From an uncultured Actinomyces sp. (GTDB taxonomy: Bacteria; Actinomycetota; Actinomycetes; Actinomycetales; Actinomycetaceae), in contig CABKMZ010000002.1 of the NCBI GenBank assembly GCA_902373545.1, positions 4,874-68,873 of the forward strand: a stretch of DNA of 64,000 nucleotides, in the 5' to 3' direction. Of the stretch, positions 34,910 through 45,680 are shown piece after piece. Numbering within the stretch: position 1 is the first letter of the stretch; every line of letters starts with the position of its first letter. A program made the translations under genes and the position numbers. The notes below the pieces were generated by a model. That model did no database searches. It saw only the letters and a list, made by a program, of their open reading frames with translations, and was not told the DNA's origin.

Positions 34910-35419
34910 TCAGCAGGAGCAGCGCTCGGTTGAGAACAGGCCGCGCTCGGCCAGCATCGCGAGCGCGCGGTCACCGATCGGGTTCACGCCCGGGCCCGCG
35001 GCCAAGGCGTGGCCGACGAGGGCGTGCAGGCACTTGACGCGCGTGGGCATTCCGCCGGCGCTGACGCCGGAAATCTCGGGGACGTCGCCCAGGCTCAGGC
35101 GTGCGTCGATGTAGGCCTGGTGGGCACGCGCGTAGGCGGCGCGCAGCTCCTCATCCTCGGCGAGTTGGGCGTTGAGGGTCTCCATGACGTGCTCGGCCTC
35201 CAGTGTCGAGGCCCCCTTGACCGCGGCGGGGTGCGTCAGGTAGTAGGTCGTGGGGAACGGAGTACCATCGGGCAGACGCGGCGCAGTGGCGACGACCGTG
35301 GGGCGCCCGCACACGCAGCGCGCGGCGATACCGACGACGCCACGGGGGATGCGCCCCAGCTGGGAGCGCAGGACCTCCAGGTCCTCTTCGGTAGCGTCCG
35401 TAGTGTTAACGAGGCTCAT
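34910..35419 (-). CDS. DUF501 domain protein
   Basis: The 169-residue protein has the DUF501 pattern: a start EEDLEVLRSQLGRIPRGVVGIAARCVCGRPTVVATAPRLPDGTPFPTTYYLTHP and the end GMPTRVKCLHALVGHALAAGPGVNPIGDRAL. Conserved Cys and His residues (C-x-C-G, C-L-H) could bind a metal. The function is unknown, but the gene nearly always sits between ftsB/divIC and ppx in actinobacteria. The ATG overlaps the ftsB stop (ATGA), which implies coupling with the division gene. Confidence 0.92.
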   Translation of the reverse strand: MSLVNTTDATEEDLEVLRSQLGRIPRGVVGIAARCVCGRPTVVATAPRLPDGTPFPTTYYLTHPAAVKGASTLEAEHVMETLNAQLAEDEELRAAYARAHQAYIDARLSLGDVPEISGVSAGGMPTRVKCLHALVGHALAAGPGVNPIGDRALAMLAERGLFSTERCSC

Positions 35420-36174
35420 TCTCCGCTTTCTTGGCCGGTGGTGTTTGCCTGGCCGGACTGGCTCGTCTCGGCCGATGGGATGGGGTTCGAGGTGGGCGGC
35501 TGGTCCGCCTTCCCCACAAGGATAGCGACCTGTTGCACCCAGGGCCGCGCGGGCCCGGTCGGCGCTGCGGCCGCGGCCATCGCGGAGTCCTGGTATTGCG
35601 GCCCGGGATCGACGACCGTGTATTGAGTCTCACCGGGGCGCACGTATCCGAGGCGTTCGCGCGCCTGGGTGGAGATGTAGTCCGGGTCGCTCCACAGGTC
35701 CAGCTGGCGCTGCATGTCAGCGTTCTTCTTCTGCTGCTCGGCCACCTGTGCCTTGATCTGAGCCAGTTCGCGCTCCTGCTGCCACCATTGGTAGAGGCTG
35801 GGCACCAGCATGACGGACAAGATCGCGGCGACGACCATGACGACGACAAGGCGCGTGGAGACGTCCAGGCCGCCGATCGACAGAACGGGGGCGTTCTCGC
35901 GCGGCGTGCGCTTCGAATCGCGTCTCCTGGCGCGCTGGTCGCGGCGCGCCCTGTCCGAGGACTTCTCCCCCGTCGTGCGCGCCGCCTTCTTCCGGTCCGC
36001 CTTGCCGGCCTTGTCCTTCTTGCGCGCCGAGGCCTCGTCCTCCTTCGCCGCCTGTGCCGCGGCCCTGCGCTGGCGAGACTTTTCCGCGTTGATCTCACGC
36101 GTCGTCCGCGCTCCCTCCGAGGCGGAGGAGCGGCGACGCGGGGAGGGGCGGGAGGAGGGACGACGACTAGCCAT
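35416..36174 (-). CDS. ftsB: Septum formation initiator FtsB/DivIC
   Basis: The 252-residue protein has a very basic, Ser/Arg/Lys-rich cytoplasmic head of about 100 residues, one membrane helix (LVVVMVVAAILSVMLVPSLY), a coiled coil (QQERELAQIKAQVAEQQKKNADMQRQLDLW) and the signature DPDYISTQARERLGYVRPGETQYTV. It belongs to the FtsQ-FtsL-FtsB divisome bridge. The tail is Pro/Thr/Gln-rich. It is encoded 108 bp after eno with an intrinsic terminator between, and overlaps DUF501. Confidence 0.93.
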   Translation of the reverse strand: MASRRPSSRPSPRRRSSASEGARTTREINAEKSRQRRAAAQAAKEDEASARKKDKAGKADRKKAARTTGEKSSDRARRDQRARRRDSKRTPRENAPVLSIGGLDVSTRLVVVMVVAAILSVMLVPSLYQWWQQERELAQIKAQVAEQQKKNADMQRQLDLWSDPDYISTQARERLGYVRPGETQYTVVDPGPQYQDSAMAAAAAPTGPARPWVQQVAILVGKADQPPTSNPIPSAETSQSGQANTTGQESGE

Positions 36175-36222
36175 TCTTCTATCGTGCCCTATGAACGCGA
36201 ATTTGGCTCACCCCACGCCGTG

Positions 36223-36260
36223 AAAAAACTCCGCGCGGACCCTTGCGGGCCCGCGCGGAG
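36223..36260 (-). terminator. Intrinsic terminator of eno
   Basis: On the minus strand a GC-rich stem (CTCCGCGCGG arms) is followed by six T, 22 bp past the eno stop. This is the only hairpin in the window with a clean T run of this length. Confidence 0.88.
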
Positions 36261-36282
36261 CTATGCGGCTAGTTGCCTAGGC

Positions 36283-37629
<1,347 letters not shown>

Positions 37630-37740
37630 TCACCCCCGATGAGGCGACGTCTTATGTTTTGGAGCGAAACGCTCCTGTGTGCGACGCCGGACAAGCGACA
37701 TTAGTCCCCCGCCCGGTGTGAGCGAATACTCACACAAGCG

Positions 37741-38337
37741 TCACTGCGTCCTGGTTCCCGTCTGGCCCCCACCCATCAGCGCAGACGGATCAGGGTCCTG
37801 CGGGCCGGCAACCGCGTCTCCGAACAGGGGCGGCTGCCCGTTGACGGAAGAGACCGGGAAGCGCGGGTTGAGCGTCATGCCGCTGGCCGCACTGGCCTCG
37901 TTCATCGCACTGTTGATCGCGGTGGCCGCAGCGGGGTTCATCTGCTTCTGCCCGCGCAGCTGCACGTCGAGGATGAGCGCCGTCAGCGCGTCGCGCGTCG
38001 TGGGCGTGAGTTCGAGGGGAGCAGCGTTGTGGGCGGCAGCCGCGTCCTGATTAATCATATTGATCATCTCGTCGGTCACGGTGATCCCGGCAACGGCGGC
38101 GCCAGCCGCGTAGGCGTCCTGGTTCATGAGCTTGGCGCGAATCTCGCCGTCGGAGTAGGTCTGCTGTCCGCCCGCCAGAACGTTGATCTGGCTGGCGGCT
38201 TCGTGAATATCCGCGTTGGAGTACGTAGCCCCCGACGACGTGACGATGGCGGCACCCGGGTGGGCCGAGCAGGCCCCCATTCCCAGTCCTGCGGCCACGA
38301 CCAGGGCGGCGGTGGCGAGCTGACGTGTGTAGCGCAC
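37741..38337 (-). CDS. SurA N-terminal-like lipoprotein
   Basis: The protein of about 198 residues starts at the GTG 38337 (AGGAAGGA upstream), has a signal peptide YTRQLATAALVVAAGLGMGACS with the lipobox GMGAC, and so should be lipid-anchored outside the membrane. The mature part has TSSGATYSNADIHEAASQINVLAGG and YAAGAAVAGITVTDEMI, resembling the helical SurA/PrsA chaperone N-terminal region but with no PPIase domain. Similar lipoproteins lie between mfd and eno in other actinobacteria. A chaperone role is inferred. Confidence 0.78.
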   Translation of the reverse strand: MRYTRQLATAALVVAAGLGMGACSAHPGAAIVTSSGATYSNADIHEAASQINVLAGGQQTYSDGEIRAKLMNQDAYAAGAAVAGITVTDEMINMINQDAAAAHNAAPLELTPTTRDALTALILDVQLRGQKQMNPAAATAINSAMNEASAASGMTLNPRFPVSSVNGQPPLFGDAVAGPQDPDPSALMGGGQTGTRTQ

Positions 38338-38397
38338 GTGCGTTCCTTCCTCAGATGTCTTGCAACGCAATAGGACCAGTGTATTCCACCACAGGTA

Positions 38398-41300
38398 CTA
38401 CTCGCCAAAAGGTACGAGAATCTTGGTCACTAGCGTCTCCACCCACTCCAGCAGAGGCCCGTCCGTCAGCGGGGATCCGCCGATGCGCGTGGTGAGGGGC
38501 AGGGGCACGAGGACCTGGCGCACGGCCGTCTTGATGACCGTTCCCGGGTGCAGGCGCTTGAGGCGCATCACCTGGGAGTCGCGCAGCTCGACGGGCGAGA
38601 CGCGCAGGTACTTGCCCTGAGTAACGACCTCTGCGATGTCGGCGCGGCGCACGATCTCGCGCAAGCGGGCGACAGCGAAGAGCAGGTCGACCTGGGGCGG
38701 GATGGGGCCGTAGCGGTCGACCAGCTCCTCGCGCACGTCGGCTTCCTGCTCGGGCGTGGAGGTGGCCGCGATCTTCGCGTAGACCTCCAGGCGCAGGCGT
38801 TCGCCGCGCACGTAGCCCTCGGGGATGTGGGCGTCGACCTGGAGGTCCATGCGCACGTCGGTCTTCTCGGTCGGGGCGTCGCCTCGGTAGGCGGCGACCG
38901 CGTCGGAGACCATGCGCACGTACAGGTCGAATCCGACGCCTTCAACGTGCCCGGACTGGGCGCCTCCCAGGAGGTTGCCGGCGCCTCGGATCTCGAGGTC
39001 GCGCTGGGCGACGGCCAGGCCAGCCCCCAGCTCCGTGTTGGCGGCGATAGTCTTGAGGCGCTCGTGCGCGGTCTCTGTCAGCGCCTTGTCGCCGGGGTAG
39101 AAGAAGTAGGCGTAGGCGCGTTCGCGGCCTCGTCCGACGCGTCCGCGCAGCTGGTGGAGCTGGGACAGGCCGAAGGTGTCGGCCCGGTCCACGATGAGCG
39201 TATTCGCGTTGGAGATGTCCAGGCCGGTTTCGACGATGGTCGTACACACGAGGACGTCGAACTCGTGGTTCCAGAAGTCCTGGATGACGGCCTCGAGCTG
39301 GTGTTCGTTCATCTTGCCGTGGGCGGTGCGCACGCGCGCCTCGGGCACCAGCTCGGAGATGTGGGCGGCGACCGAGGAGATCGAATCGACGCGGTTATGC
39401 ACGTAGAAGACCTGGCCGTCGCGCAGGAGCTCGCGCCGGATCGCGGCGCTGACCTGGGCGTCCGTGTGGGCGCCGACGAAGGTCAGGACGGGCTGGCGTT
39501 CCTCGGGCGGCGTCTGGAGGATCGACATTTCGCGAATGCCGGAGATCGCCATCTCGAGGGTGCGCGGGATGGGGGTGGCCGACATGGACAGGACGTCGAC
39601 GTCGGTGCGCAGGGCCTTGAGCGTCTCCTTGTGCTCGACGCCGAAGCGCTGCTCCTCGTCGATGATGACCAGGCCGAGCTTCTTGAACGAAACCGTGCCG
39701 GTCAGCAGCGAGTGCGTGCCGATGACCAGGTCAACCTCGCCCGAGGCCAGCCCGGCCTTGACCTCCTCGGTTTCCTTGGGGGTCGAGAAGCGCGAGAGCG
39801 TACCGATGCGCACGGGGAACCCGGCGTAGCGCTCGGCGAAGGTCTCGGCGTGTTGGGTGACCAGCAGGGTCGTGGGCACGAGGACGGCGGCCTGGTAGCC
39901 GTCCTGGATGGCCTTGAAGGCGGCGCGCACGGCGATTTCGGTCTTGCCGTAGCCGACGTCGCCGGTGAGGAGGCGGTCCATGGGGACGGGCTTTTCCATG
40001 TCGGCCTTGACCTCGTCGATGGTGACGAGCTGGTCGGGTGTCTCGACGTAGGGGAAGGCATCTTCGAGCTCGCGCTGCCAGGGGGTGTCGGGACCGAAGG
40101 CGTGGCCCTTGGTCTGCTGGCGCACGGCGTACAGGCGGATGAGCTCCTTGGCGACCTCGTTGACGGCCTTCTTGGCGCGGGCCTTGGTCTTTGCCCAGTC
40201 GGCGCCGCCCATCTTGGTCAGGGAGGGCTCGTCGGATCCGGTGTACTTGGAAATCTGGTCGAGCGCGTCGGTGGGCACGAAGAGCCGGTCGGCGGGCTGT
40301 CCGCGCTTAGAGGGGGCGTATTCGATGACCAGGTAGTCGCGCGTGGAGGCCGCGTCCCCGCGCCCGATGGAACGCGAGACGAGCTCAATGAAGCGCCCGA
40401 TGCCGTGCTGATCGTGGACGATGTAGTCCCCGGGGTGCAGGGTCAGGGGGTCGACGCCCTTGCGCCTGCGCGAGGGCATGCGCCGCATGTCGCGCGTGGA
40501 GGCGCCCACGCGCCCGGTCAGGTCGCCCTCGGTGAGCACGGCGAGCTTGAGGTGGGGCGCGACGAATCCGACGCCGGCCTGCGCGGTCGTGATCGTCACG
40601 AGGCCCGCGTCAGGCCGCTCCTCGACGCTGTCCGCGAGCGCGGCCGGGCACGAGGCGTCGGTGAGGATGGAACGGATACGGCGTCCCGGGCCGGGGCCTT
40701 CGGTGGTGACGACGATGCGCCAGCCCTGGCGCGCCAGGTCGGTCAGGTCGGCGCAGGCGCGGGCGAAGTCGCCGCGGTAGGGGTGCACGTCGCGCGCTCC
40801 CACGCGCATGAGGGTGGGTGAAACGACGACGGGCGCGGGGCCTCCCTGACCCGCGGACCCGGCCTCGGCCTCGTCGATCGCGGAGGCGAGGTCGGCGGGC
40901 GGCAGGTCGGTGAGCTCCCACCAGGGGCGAGTACCGCTCCCCCACAGGTCGGCCAGGTCCAGGAACGAGGCCTTGGAGGCCTCGAGGGGGGTGTCGGCTC
41001 CCCCGGCTGCGGCGCTCCACGCGGCGGCGAGGAACTCCTCGGTCGTGGCGACCAGGTCGGCGGCGCGGGCGCGGATGCGTTCGGGGTCGGAGGCGAGGAT
41101 CGGCGAGCCTGCGGGCAGCAGATCAAGGAGGGATTCCATGCCGGACACCAGGATGGGGGCCAGGGATTCGATGCCGGGTGCGGCGATTCCATCGGCGGCG
41201 AGGCTGAGCATCTCGGCGGCGCCGGGCAGGCGGTCGGCGGCCTCGCGGGCGCGGGCGCGCACCGCCTGGGTGAGGAGGAGTTCGCGGCAGGGAACGGCCC

Positions 41301-41982
41301 ACAGGCCGTCTGCTGCCTCGCCGAGGGTCCGCTGGTCGGAGACGGAGAAGGCGCGGATATCGTCGACTTCGTCGCCCCACAGCTCCACGCGCAGGGGGTG
41401 GGCTTCCTGGGGCGGGAAGACGTCGAGGATGCCGCCGCGCACGCTCATCTGGCCGCGGCCTTCGACCATGTCGACGCGCTCGTAGCCGAGCTCGGCCAGG
41501 CGATTCGTGGTCTCGGTGAGGTCCAGGATGTCGCCTGTGCGCACGCGCACGGGCTCGAGGTCGGCCAGGCCGGAGATGATCGGCTGGAGGAAGGCGCGGA
41601 TCGGCACGACGAGCACCGAGATCGGTCCCGCGCTCTCGTCCCCGGCGATGGGATGGACGAGGCGACGCAGGACGGCGATGCGCCTGGCCATGGTGTCGAC
41701 CTGGGGAGAGAGGCGCTCGTGGGGCAGGGTCTCCCACGCGGGGAGCATCGCCACGCCCGGGATCCACGAGGCCAGGGCATTCGTCAGCGTCTCAGCGTCG
41801 CGCCCGGTGGCCGTGAGGACCACGAGGGGCGTGGCCGCGCGCGTGGCAACGGCCGCGAGCAGGGGCGGGCGGATGCCGACGGGAGCGACGATCGTGCCCG
41901 AACGGCCGACCTCGAGGGAGTCGGTCGCCGTCTCGATCGCGGGATCGGAGGTGATGTCCGGGAGGAGTCCGGTGAGAAGCAC
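38398..41982 (-). CDS. mfd: Transcription-repair coupling factor Mfd
   Basis: The 1194-residue protein has the UvrB-like N-terminal module (residues 1-350), the RNA-polymerase-interacting CarD-like domain near residue 513 (LHPGDYIVHDQHGIGRFIEL), the RecG-like helicase with LLTGDVGYGKTEIAVRAAFKA at about residue 668, LVIIDEEQRFGVEHKE, and QLRGRVGRGRERAYAYF, plus the TRCF C-terminal domain. It removes stalled polymerase and recruits UvrA. The length is normal and the frame intact. It is encoded 54 bp downstream of pth. Confidence 0.96.
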   Translation of the reverse strand: MLLTGLLPDITSDPAIETATDSLEVGRSGTIVAPVGIRPPLLAAVATRAATPLVVLTATGRDAETLTNALASWIPGVAMLPAWETLPHERLSPQVDTMARRIAVLRRLVHPIAGDESAGPISVLVVPIRAFLQPIISGLADLEPVRVRTGDILDLTETTNRLAELGYERVDMVEGRGQMSVRGGILDVFPPQEAHPLRVELWGDEVDDIRAFSVSDQRTLGEAADGLWAVPCRELLLTQAVRARAREAADRLPGAAEMLSLAADGIAAPGIESLAPILVSGMESLLDLLPAGSPILASDPERIRARAADLVATTEEFLAAAWSAAAGGADTPLEASKASFLDLADLWGSGTRPWWELTDLPPADLASAIDEAEAGSAGQGGPAPVVVSPTLMRVGARDVHPYRGDFARACADLTDLARQGWRIVVTTEGPGPGRRIRSILTDASCPAALADSVEERPDAGLVTITTAQAGVGFVAPHLKLAVLTEGDLTGRVGASTRDMRRMPSRRRKGVDPLTLHPGDYIVHDQHGIGRFIELVSRSIGRGDAASTRDYLVIEYAPSKRGQPADRLFVPTDALDQISKYTGSDEPSLTKMGGADWAKTKARAKKAVNEVAKELIRLYAVRQQTKGHAFGPDTPWQRELEDAFPYVETPDQLVTIDEVKADMEKPVPMDRLLTGDVGYGKTEIAVRAAFKAIQDGYQAAVLVPTTLLVTQHAETFAERYAGFPVRIGTLSRFSTPKETEEVKAGLASGEVDLVIGTHSLLTGTVSFKKLGLVIIDEEQRFGVEHKETLKALRTDVDVLSMSATPIPRTLEMAISGIREMSILQTPPEERQPVLTFVGAHTDAQVSAAIRRELLRDGQVFYVHNRVDSISSVAAHISELVPEARVRTAHGKMNEHQLEAVIQDFWNHEFDVLVCTTIVETGLDISNANTLIVDRADTFGLSQLHQLRGRVGRGRERAYAYFFYPGDKALTETAHERLKTIAANTELGAGLAVAQRDLEIRGAGNLLGGAQSGHVEGVGFDLYVRMVSDAVAAYRGDAPTEKTDVRMDLQVDAHIPEGYVRGERLRLEVYAKIAATSTPEQEADVREELVDRYGPIPPQVDLLFAVARLREIVRRADIAEVVTQGKYLRVSPVELRDSQVMRLKRLHPGTVIKTAVRQVLVPLPLTTRIGGSPLTDGPLLEWVETLVTKILVPFGE

Positions 41983-42036
41983 GCGCTGCCTTTCGCGGTG
42001 AGGGTGGCGCGGCGCCCGGTCGGGCGCGCGGCCCGA

Positions 42037-42639
42037 TCAGGACCCTGTGTGCAGGGCCATCTGGGTGGGGGCAAAACCCTTGGTGACGATGTCTTCGACG
42101 ACGTCGGCGGCCTGCTCGAAGGTCACGTCCCAGTCGGGTCGTTCCTTGGCGGGCACGGGGGCCAGCACGTAGTCGGCGGGATCCATGCGCCCCGGCGGAC
42201 GTCCCACGCCGATGCGCAGGCGCGCGTAGTCGCGCGTGTGCAGGTGCTGGGTCAGCGACTTCAGGCCGTTGTGGCCGCCCTCTCCCCCGCCGATCTTCAT
42301 GCGCAGCGTGTGGGCGGGCAGGTCCATGTCATCGTGAATGACGAGGATGCGGGCCGGGGGAATCTTCAGGAAGGAGGCCAGCGCGCTGATCGGGCCGCCG
42401 GAGGTGTTCATGTAGGAATCCGAGCGCGCGAGGATCACGCGGGGGCCGGGCACGCCGCCCGGGCCGATCCCTAAACGAACGTCAGCGGTGTGCGTGCGCG
42501 AGCGGTGCGAGGTCAGGGTCGCACCGCCGCGCGAGGCGAGCACGTCGAGGGTCAAGTACCCGACGTTGTGTCGGGTGGAGGCATACTGCGCGCCGGGGTT
42601 ACCTAACCCGACGACGAGCCACGGTCCGTCAGTCGTCAT
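42037..42639 (-). CDS. pth: Peptidyl-tRNA hydrolase
   Basis: The 200-residue protein begins LVVGLGNPGAQYASTRHNVGYLTLDVLA, with the catalytic His in STRHNVGY, the substrate-binding Asn in YMNTSGG, and Asp in VIHDDMDLP. GGGEGGHNGLKSL completes the signature. It frees peptides from drop-off tRNAs. The start at 42639 is family-based; it overlaps the end of the SGNH hydrolase gene by 11 bp. Confidence 0.95.
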   Translation of the reverse strand: MTTDGPWLVVGLGNPGAQYASTRHNVGYLTLDVLASRGGATLTSHRSRTHTADVRLGIGPGGVPGPRVILARSDSYMNTSGGPISALASFLKIPPARILVIHDDMDLPAHTLRMKIGGGEGGHNGLKSLTQHLHTRDYARLRIGVGRPPGRMDPADYVLAPVPAKERPDWDVTFEQAADVVEDIVTKGFAPTQMALHTGS

Positions 42640-43492
42640 ACTCCGATTGTGCCACCCGCGCCGAGAGCATGTCCCACTGGGGGGCATCCTCGACGACGGG
42701 GGCTGCCTCACGTCGAGACGTCGCCCAGGCCTCGGCGAAAAGCTGGGCCCACTTGGCGTAGGCCGCCGAGTTGGGGTGGAAAAAGTCCGCCGCGTGGTAG
42801 GCGAAGGTGTAGGTCGGCAGGGAGTACTCCTGCGTGAGGGAACGCAGGTCGACCAGGTGCGCGTCGGAGTCCTCGACGGCGGCGCGGATGCGGTCCGACA
42901 TGTCCTGCGCGCGGCTTTCCTGCGGCATGATGCCGAAAGACGGGATGGTGGAAACCAGGGCATCAGCAGGCAGAGAGGCGAGAACGCGGCGCAGGCGCTC
43001 CTCGAACTGGCCGGGGGCCATATCTTCGGCCATGACGTCGTTGCCGCCGATCGTCAGGGTCACCAGGTCGGGGCGGTAGGGGCCCTCCAGCAGGCCCAGG
43101 CCGCGCATCTGGGGGATCTGGGTCAGTTCGACGGATTCGATGGTAGCGCCCGACAGGGAGAGGTTGAGCATCAGGACCTCGCGGTCTAGCTGCTCGTTAA
43201 TGGCGGAGGCCAGGCGCGCCGGGTAGGACTCGGTGACGCGCGAGGCGCCCATGCCCTGCACGGAAGAGTCGCCCAGCGACACGATCAGGTAGGGGCGCTC
43301 GCCCTCGGGGTGTTCGTCAAGCTGACGCAGGCGCTCCAGCGTGGCCAGGTTGTGGTTCTCCCAGGAGCGGCGGTAGTCGCCTCGCTGAGAGTCCAGTCGC
43401 AGCAGGCGTCCGATCGCCACGCCGCCGCCGAAGAGACTCGCGCCGCCAGCCGCCGCGCCAGCCACCTGCCATGCTCGTTTGCCGATCCCCAT
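42629..43492 (-). CDS. SGNH/GDSL-type hydrolase, membrane-anchored
   Basis: The 287-residue protein starts MGIGKRAWQVAGAAAGGASLFGGG, an uncleaved anchor-like hydrophobic stretch. It has the SGNH blocks: LIVSLGDSSVQGMG (catalytic Ser, with S in place of the usual L after GDS), LSGATIES, TIGGNDVMAEDM (Asn) and AYHAADFFHPNSAAYAKWA (Asp and His). Members are esterases, lipases or O-acetyl hydrolases; the substrate is unknown. It overlaps pth and is likely cotranscribed with pth and mfd. Confidence 0.9.
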   Translation of the reverse strand: MGIGKRAWQVAGAAAGGASLFGGGVAIGRLLRLDSQRGDYRRSWENHNLATLERLRQLDEHPEGERPYLIVSLGDSSVQGMGASRVTESYPARLASAINEQLDREVLMLNLSLSGATIESVELTQIPQMRGLGLLEGPYRPDLVTLTIGGNDVMAEDMAPGQFEERLRRVLASLPADALVSTIPSFGIMPQESRAQDMSDRIRAAVEDSDAHLVDLRSLTQEYSLPTYTFAYHAADFFHPNSAAYAKWAQLFAEAWATSRREAAPVVEDAPQWDMLSARVAQSEYDD

Positions 43493-43540
43493 GTTGCGTC
43501 CTTCCCGCGTTTTCGTTGCTCCCTCAAGTGTAACGAGGCC

Positions 43541-43575
43541 GGGGCCGGTGCTTCAAATGCTGAAGCACCGGCCCC
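43541..43575 (-). terminator. Hairpin downstream of galK
   Basis: A perfect 15-bp stem with a 5-nt loop lies 21 bp beyond the galK stop. No T run directly follows. Confidence 0.7.
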
Positions 43576-43595
43576 TCGGGTCGTGTCGGGTGCTT

Positions 43596-44843
43596 TTAGC
43601 CCAGTCGCCCGGCTGGCGCACCCGGCAGGGCTCGGATGAAGTGAGGAGTCTCCCAGCCGCGCATCTCATAGGCGCGCGCGACCGCCTGAGCGATGTCCAG
43701 GACCGCGTCCGCACTGACAAGCGCGATCGCGCTGCCACCAAAGCCGCCGCCTGTCATGCGAGCGCCGTGCGCGCCCGCCACGCGCGCCGCCTCCACGGCC
43801 ACGTCCAGCTCCTCGCACGACACCTCGTAGTCGTCTCGCAGCGAGTCGTGGGAGTCGTTCATGAGCGCGCCCGCGACCGCCAGGCGCGTGCCCTCCAGCG
43901 GCCCCTCATCCAGCAGTTCGATGAACGCGCGCGTGCGCGCGATCTCCGAGACAACGTGGCGGGTGCGCGCAACCAGGCGATCATCGCCCAACGCAGCCGA
44001 GGCCTCGTCCAAGTCCTCCACCTCGACGAGCTGTCCCACGCCCAGGATGCGCGCCGACTCCTCACAGTCCGCGCGGCGCGACCCGTACTGGCCGTCCGCC
44101 AGCGAGTGCTTGGCGCGCGTGTCGATGACGAGAAGCTCGAGGCCGACCGCGCTCAGATCGAAGGGAACCTGACGCGTCGACATGTCCCGGCAATCGAGGG
44201 CCAGCGCGTGGCCCTGACGGCAGCGCAGCGACGCCGTCTGATCCAGGCCACCCGTATTAGCGCCCGCGATCTGATTCTCCGCTGCCTGAGCGGCCTCAAC
44301 CAACACCTTGCGGCCCTCGTCGTTCGGACCCTCAAGCGAACCCGCCAACCCCAGGCCACAGACCTCGTCCAAGGCCACGGCCGTCGCACATTCGAGCGCG
44401 GCGCTCGACGAGAGGCCACCACCCAGGGGCACGCACGACCACAGGGCAGCATCGAAGCCGGGAAGCGGGCCATATCCGGCCTGCTCGAGGGCCCACGCGA
44501 CACCCGCCAGGTAGGCCGTCCAATGATTCGTCACCTCGCCGGGGGTCCCCTTCGGACCGATCACGTCGAGGTCGAGGACGTCGATCGCCTCGCGCGTCTG
44601 CGTCGACACCAGGCGAACCGTGCGATCACTGCGGGGCGACAGCGCCACAAACGCACGGTGCGGCAGGGCAATGGGCAGGCAGGGGCCGCCGTTATAGTCC
44701 ACGTGCTCGCCGATGATGTTGACGCGCCCAGGCGCGCTCCACACGCCCCGAGGCTCGTAGCCATACGCGTCACGGAACAGGTTTGCGGCTTGCACGGCCC
44801 CTTCATCGGGAGTAGCGGCGTCGGCCCACACGAGATCAATCAC
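43596..44843 (-). CDS. galK: Galactokinase
   Basis: The protein of about 415 residues has the GHMP-kinase blocks WSAPGRVNIIGEHVDYNGGPCLPIAL (galactokinase signature), VPLGGGLSSSAALECATAVAL (ATP loop) and GARMTGGGFGGSAIALV. The GTG at 44843 is chosen because AAGGAGG lies five nt before it; another GTG eight codons upstream overlaps that site. No other gal genes are near, so it may serve salvage or a dispersed Leloir pathway. UDP-galactose could feed the glycopolymer locus, but this is speculative. Confidence 0.94.
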   Translation of the reverse strand: MIDLVWADAATPDEGAVQAANLFRDAYGYEPRGVWSAPGRVNIIGEHVDYNGGPCLPIALPHRAFVALSPRSDRTVRLVSTQTREAIDVLDLDVIGPKGTPGEVTNHWTAYLAGVAWALEQAGYGPLPGFDAALWSCVPLGGGLSSSAALECATAVALDEVCGLGLAGSLEGPNDEGRKVLVEAAQAAENQIAGANTGGLDQTASLRCRQGHALALDCRDMSTRQVPFDLSAVGLELLVIDTRAKHSLADGQYGSRRADCEESARILGVGQLVEVEDLDEASAALGDDRLVARTRHVVSEIARTRAFIELLDEGPLEGTRLAVAGALMNDSHDSLRDDYEVSCEELDVAVEAARVAGAHGARMTGGGFGGSAIALVSADAVLDIAQAVARAYEMRGWETPHFIRALPGAPAGRLG

Positions 44844-44964
44844 AAGATCCTCCTTGGTCTCACTCACTCAAGGCTACGTGAACGCCCTCACAACCTTCAA
44901 GCGCTATCCCACCCCCGCTCCCCGGTACAGTGGGAGGCCCACCCAGCGACACAGGACAGGCACC

Positions 44965-45513
44965 ATGTTCCTCCCCCAACGACTTCCCGGCCAGGACTGG
45001 CTCGGCGTCGTCGTCGCGATCCCCGAACCGTGGGTCACACAGCTCACCGAGCTGCGCCTGCGCCTGGGAGACCTCGCCGGATCGCGCATCCCCGCGCACA
45101 TCACGCTCATGCCACCCACCCCCGTCGCACGCGAGGCTCGCGCCGACGTCATCGACCACCTGCGCTCCATCGCCTCGCGCCACGCCCCCTTCCGCGTCAC
45201 GTTGTCTGGCACAGATTCCTTCCGTCCCATCTCGAACGTCGCCTTCATGACGCTGGCTGAAGGCGCCTCCGCGTGCACGGATCTCGCCGAGGAGATCCGA
45301 TCCGGCCCCCTCGATCACGAGACGCGCTTTCCCTACCACCCACACGTGACGCTTGCTCAGGACGTCGACGATATCGCCCTCGATCTTGCGCTCGACATCG
45401 GCGCAACCGTCGAGGCCTCGTGGATCGTTCCCGGTTTCCGCCTGGACCGCATCGACCCCTCGGGCATCTACTCCTCGATGGCCCTGTTCGACTTCGACGC
45501 CTCCGGTCGCTAA
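44965..45513 (+). CDS. 2H phosphoesterase (2'-5' RNA ligase superfamily)
   Basis: The 182-residue protein has the two HxT motifs that define the fold: RIPAHITLMPPTP and FPYHPHVTLAQDVDD. Members hydrolyse or ligate 2',5' or cyclic phosphodiesters; the substrate here is unknown. The start at 44965 has ACAGG upstream and family similarity begins with LPGQDWLGVVVAIPEPW. It is divergent from galK with a gap of 121 bp. A repeat island follows the stop. Confidence 0.88.
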   Translation: MFLPQRLPGQDWLGVVVAIPEPWVTQLTELRLRLGDLAGSRIPAHITLMPPTPVAREARADVIDHLRSIASRHAPFRVTLSGTDSFRPISNVAFMTLAEGASACTDLAEEIRSGPLDHETRFPYHPHVTLAQDVDDIALDLALDIGATVEASWIVPGFRLDRIDPSGIYSSMALFDFDASGR

Positions 45514-45536
45514 GCTTCTGCCTACCTCGCTTCCAC

Positions 45537-45617
45537 GCGGCAGCTTCGCCACCACACTTCCGTGCGGCAGCTTTGCCACCACACTTCCGTGCGGCAGCTT
45601 TGCCACCACACTTCCGG
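45537..45617 (+). repeat. 27-bp tandem repeat, three copies
   Basis: Units start at 45537, 45564 and 45591, each running from GCGGCAGCTT to CACACTTCCG. The copies differ at two positions. No spacers are present, so this is not CRISPR. Confidence 0.93.
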
Positions 45618-45680
45618 GCTGCGCGCACCCACTGACATTTCGGGCGGCGCGAGGCCTGCCCACTTGATCCGGCCGGTTGC

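Noticed and set aside
37716-37735. CRP/GlxR-type site TGTGA...TCACA before eno
   Set aside because: The two halves are eight bp apart, not six, and the hairpin lies directly after the lipoprotein gene stop, so a weak terminator is as likely.
45537-45617. Possible CRISPR array
   Set aside because: Units are head-to-tail with no spacers, and no cas genes are in the window.
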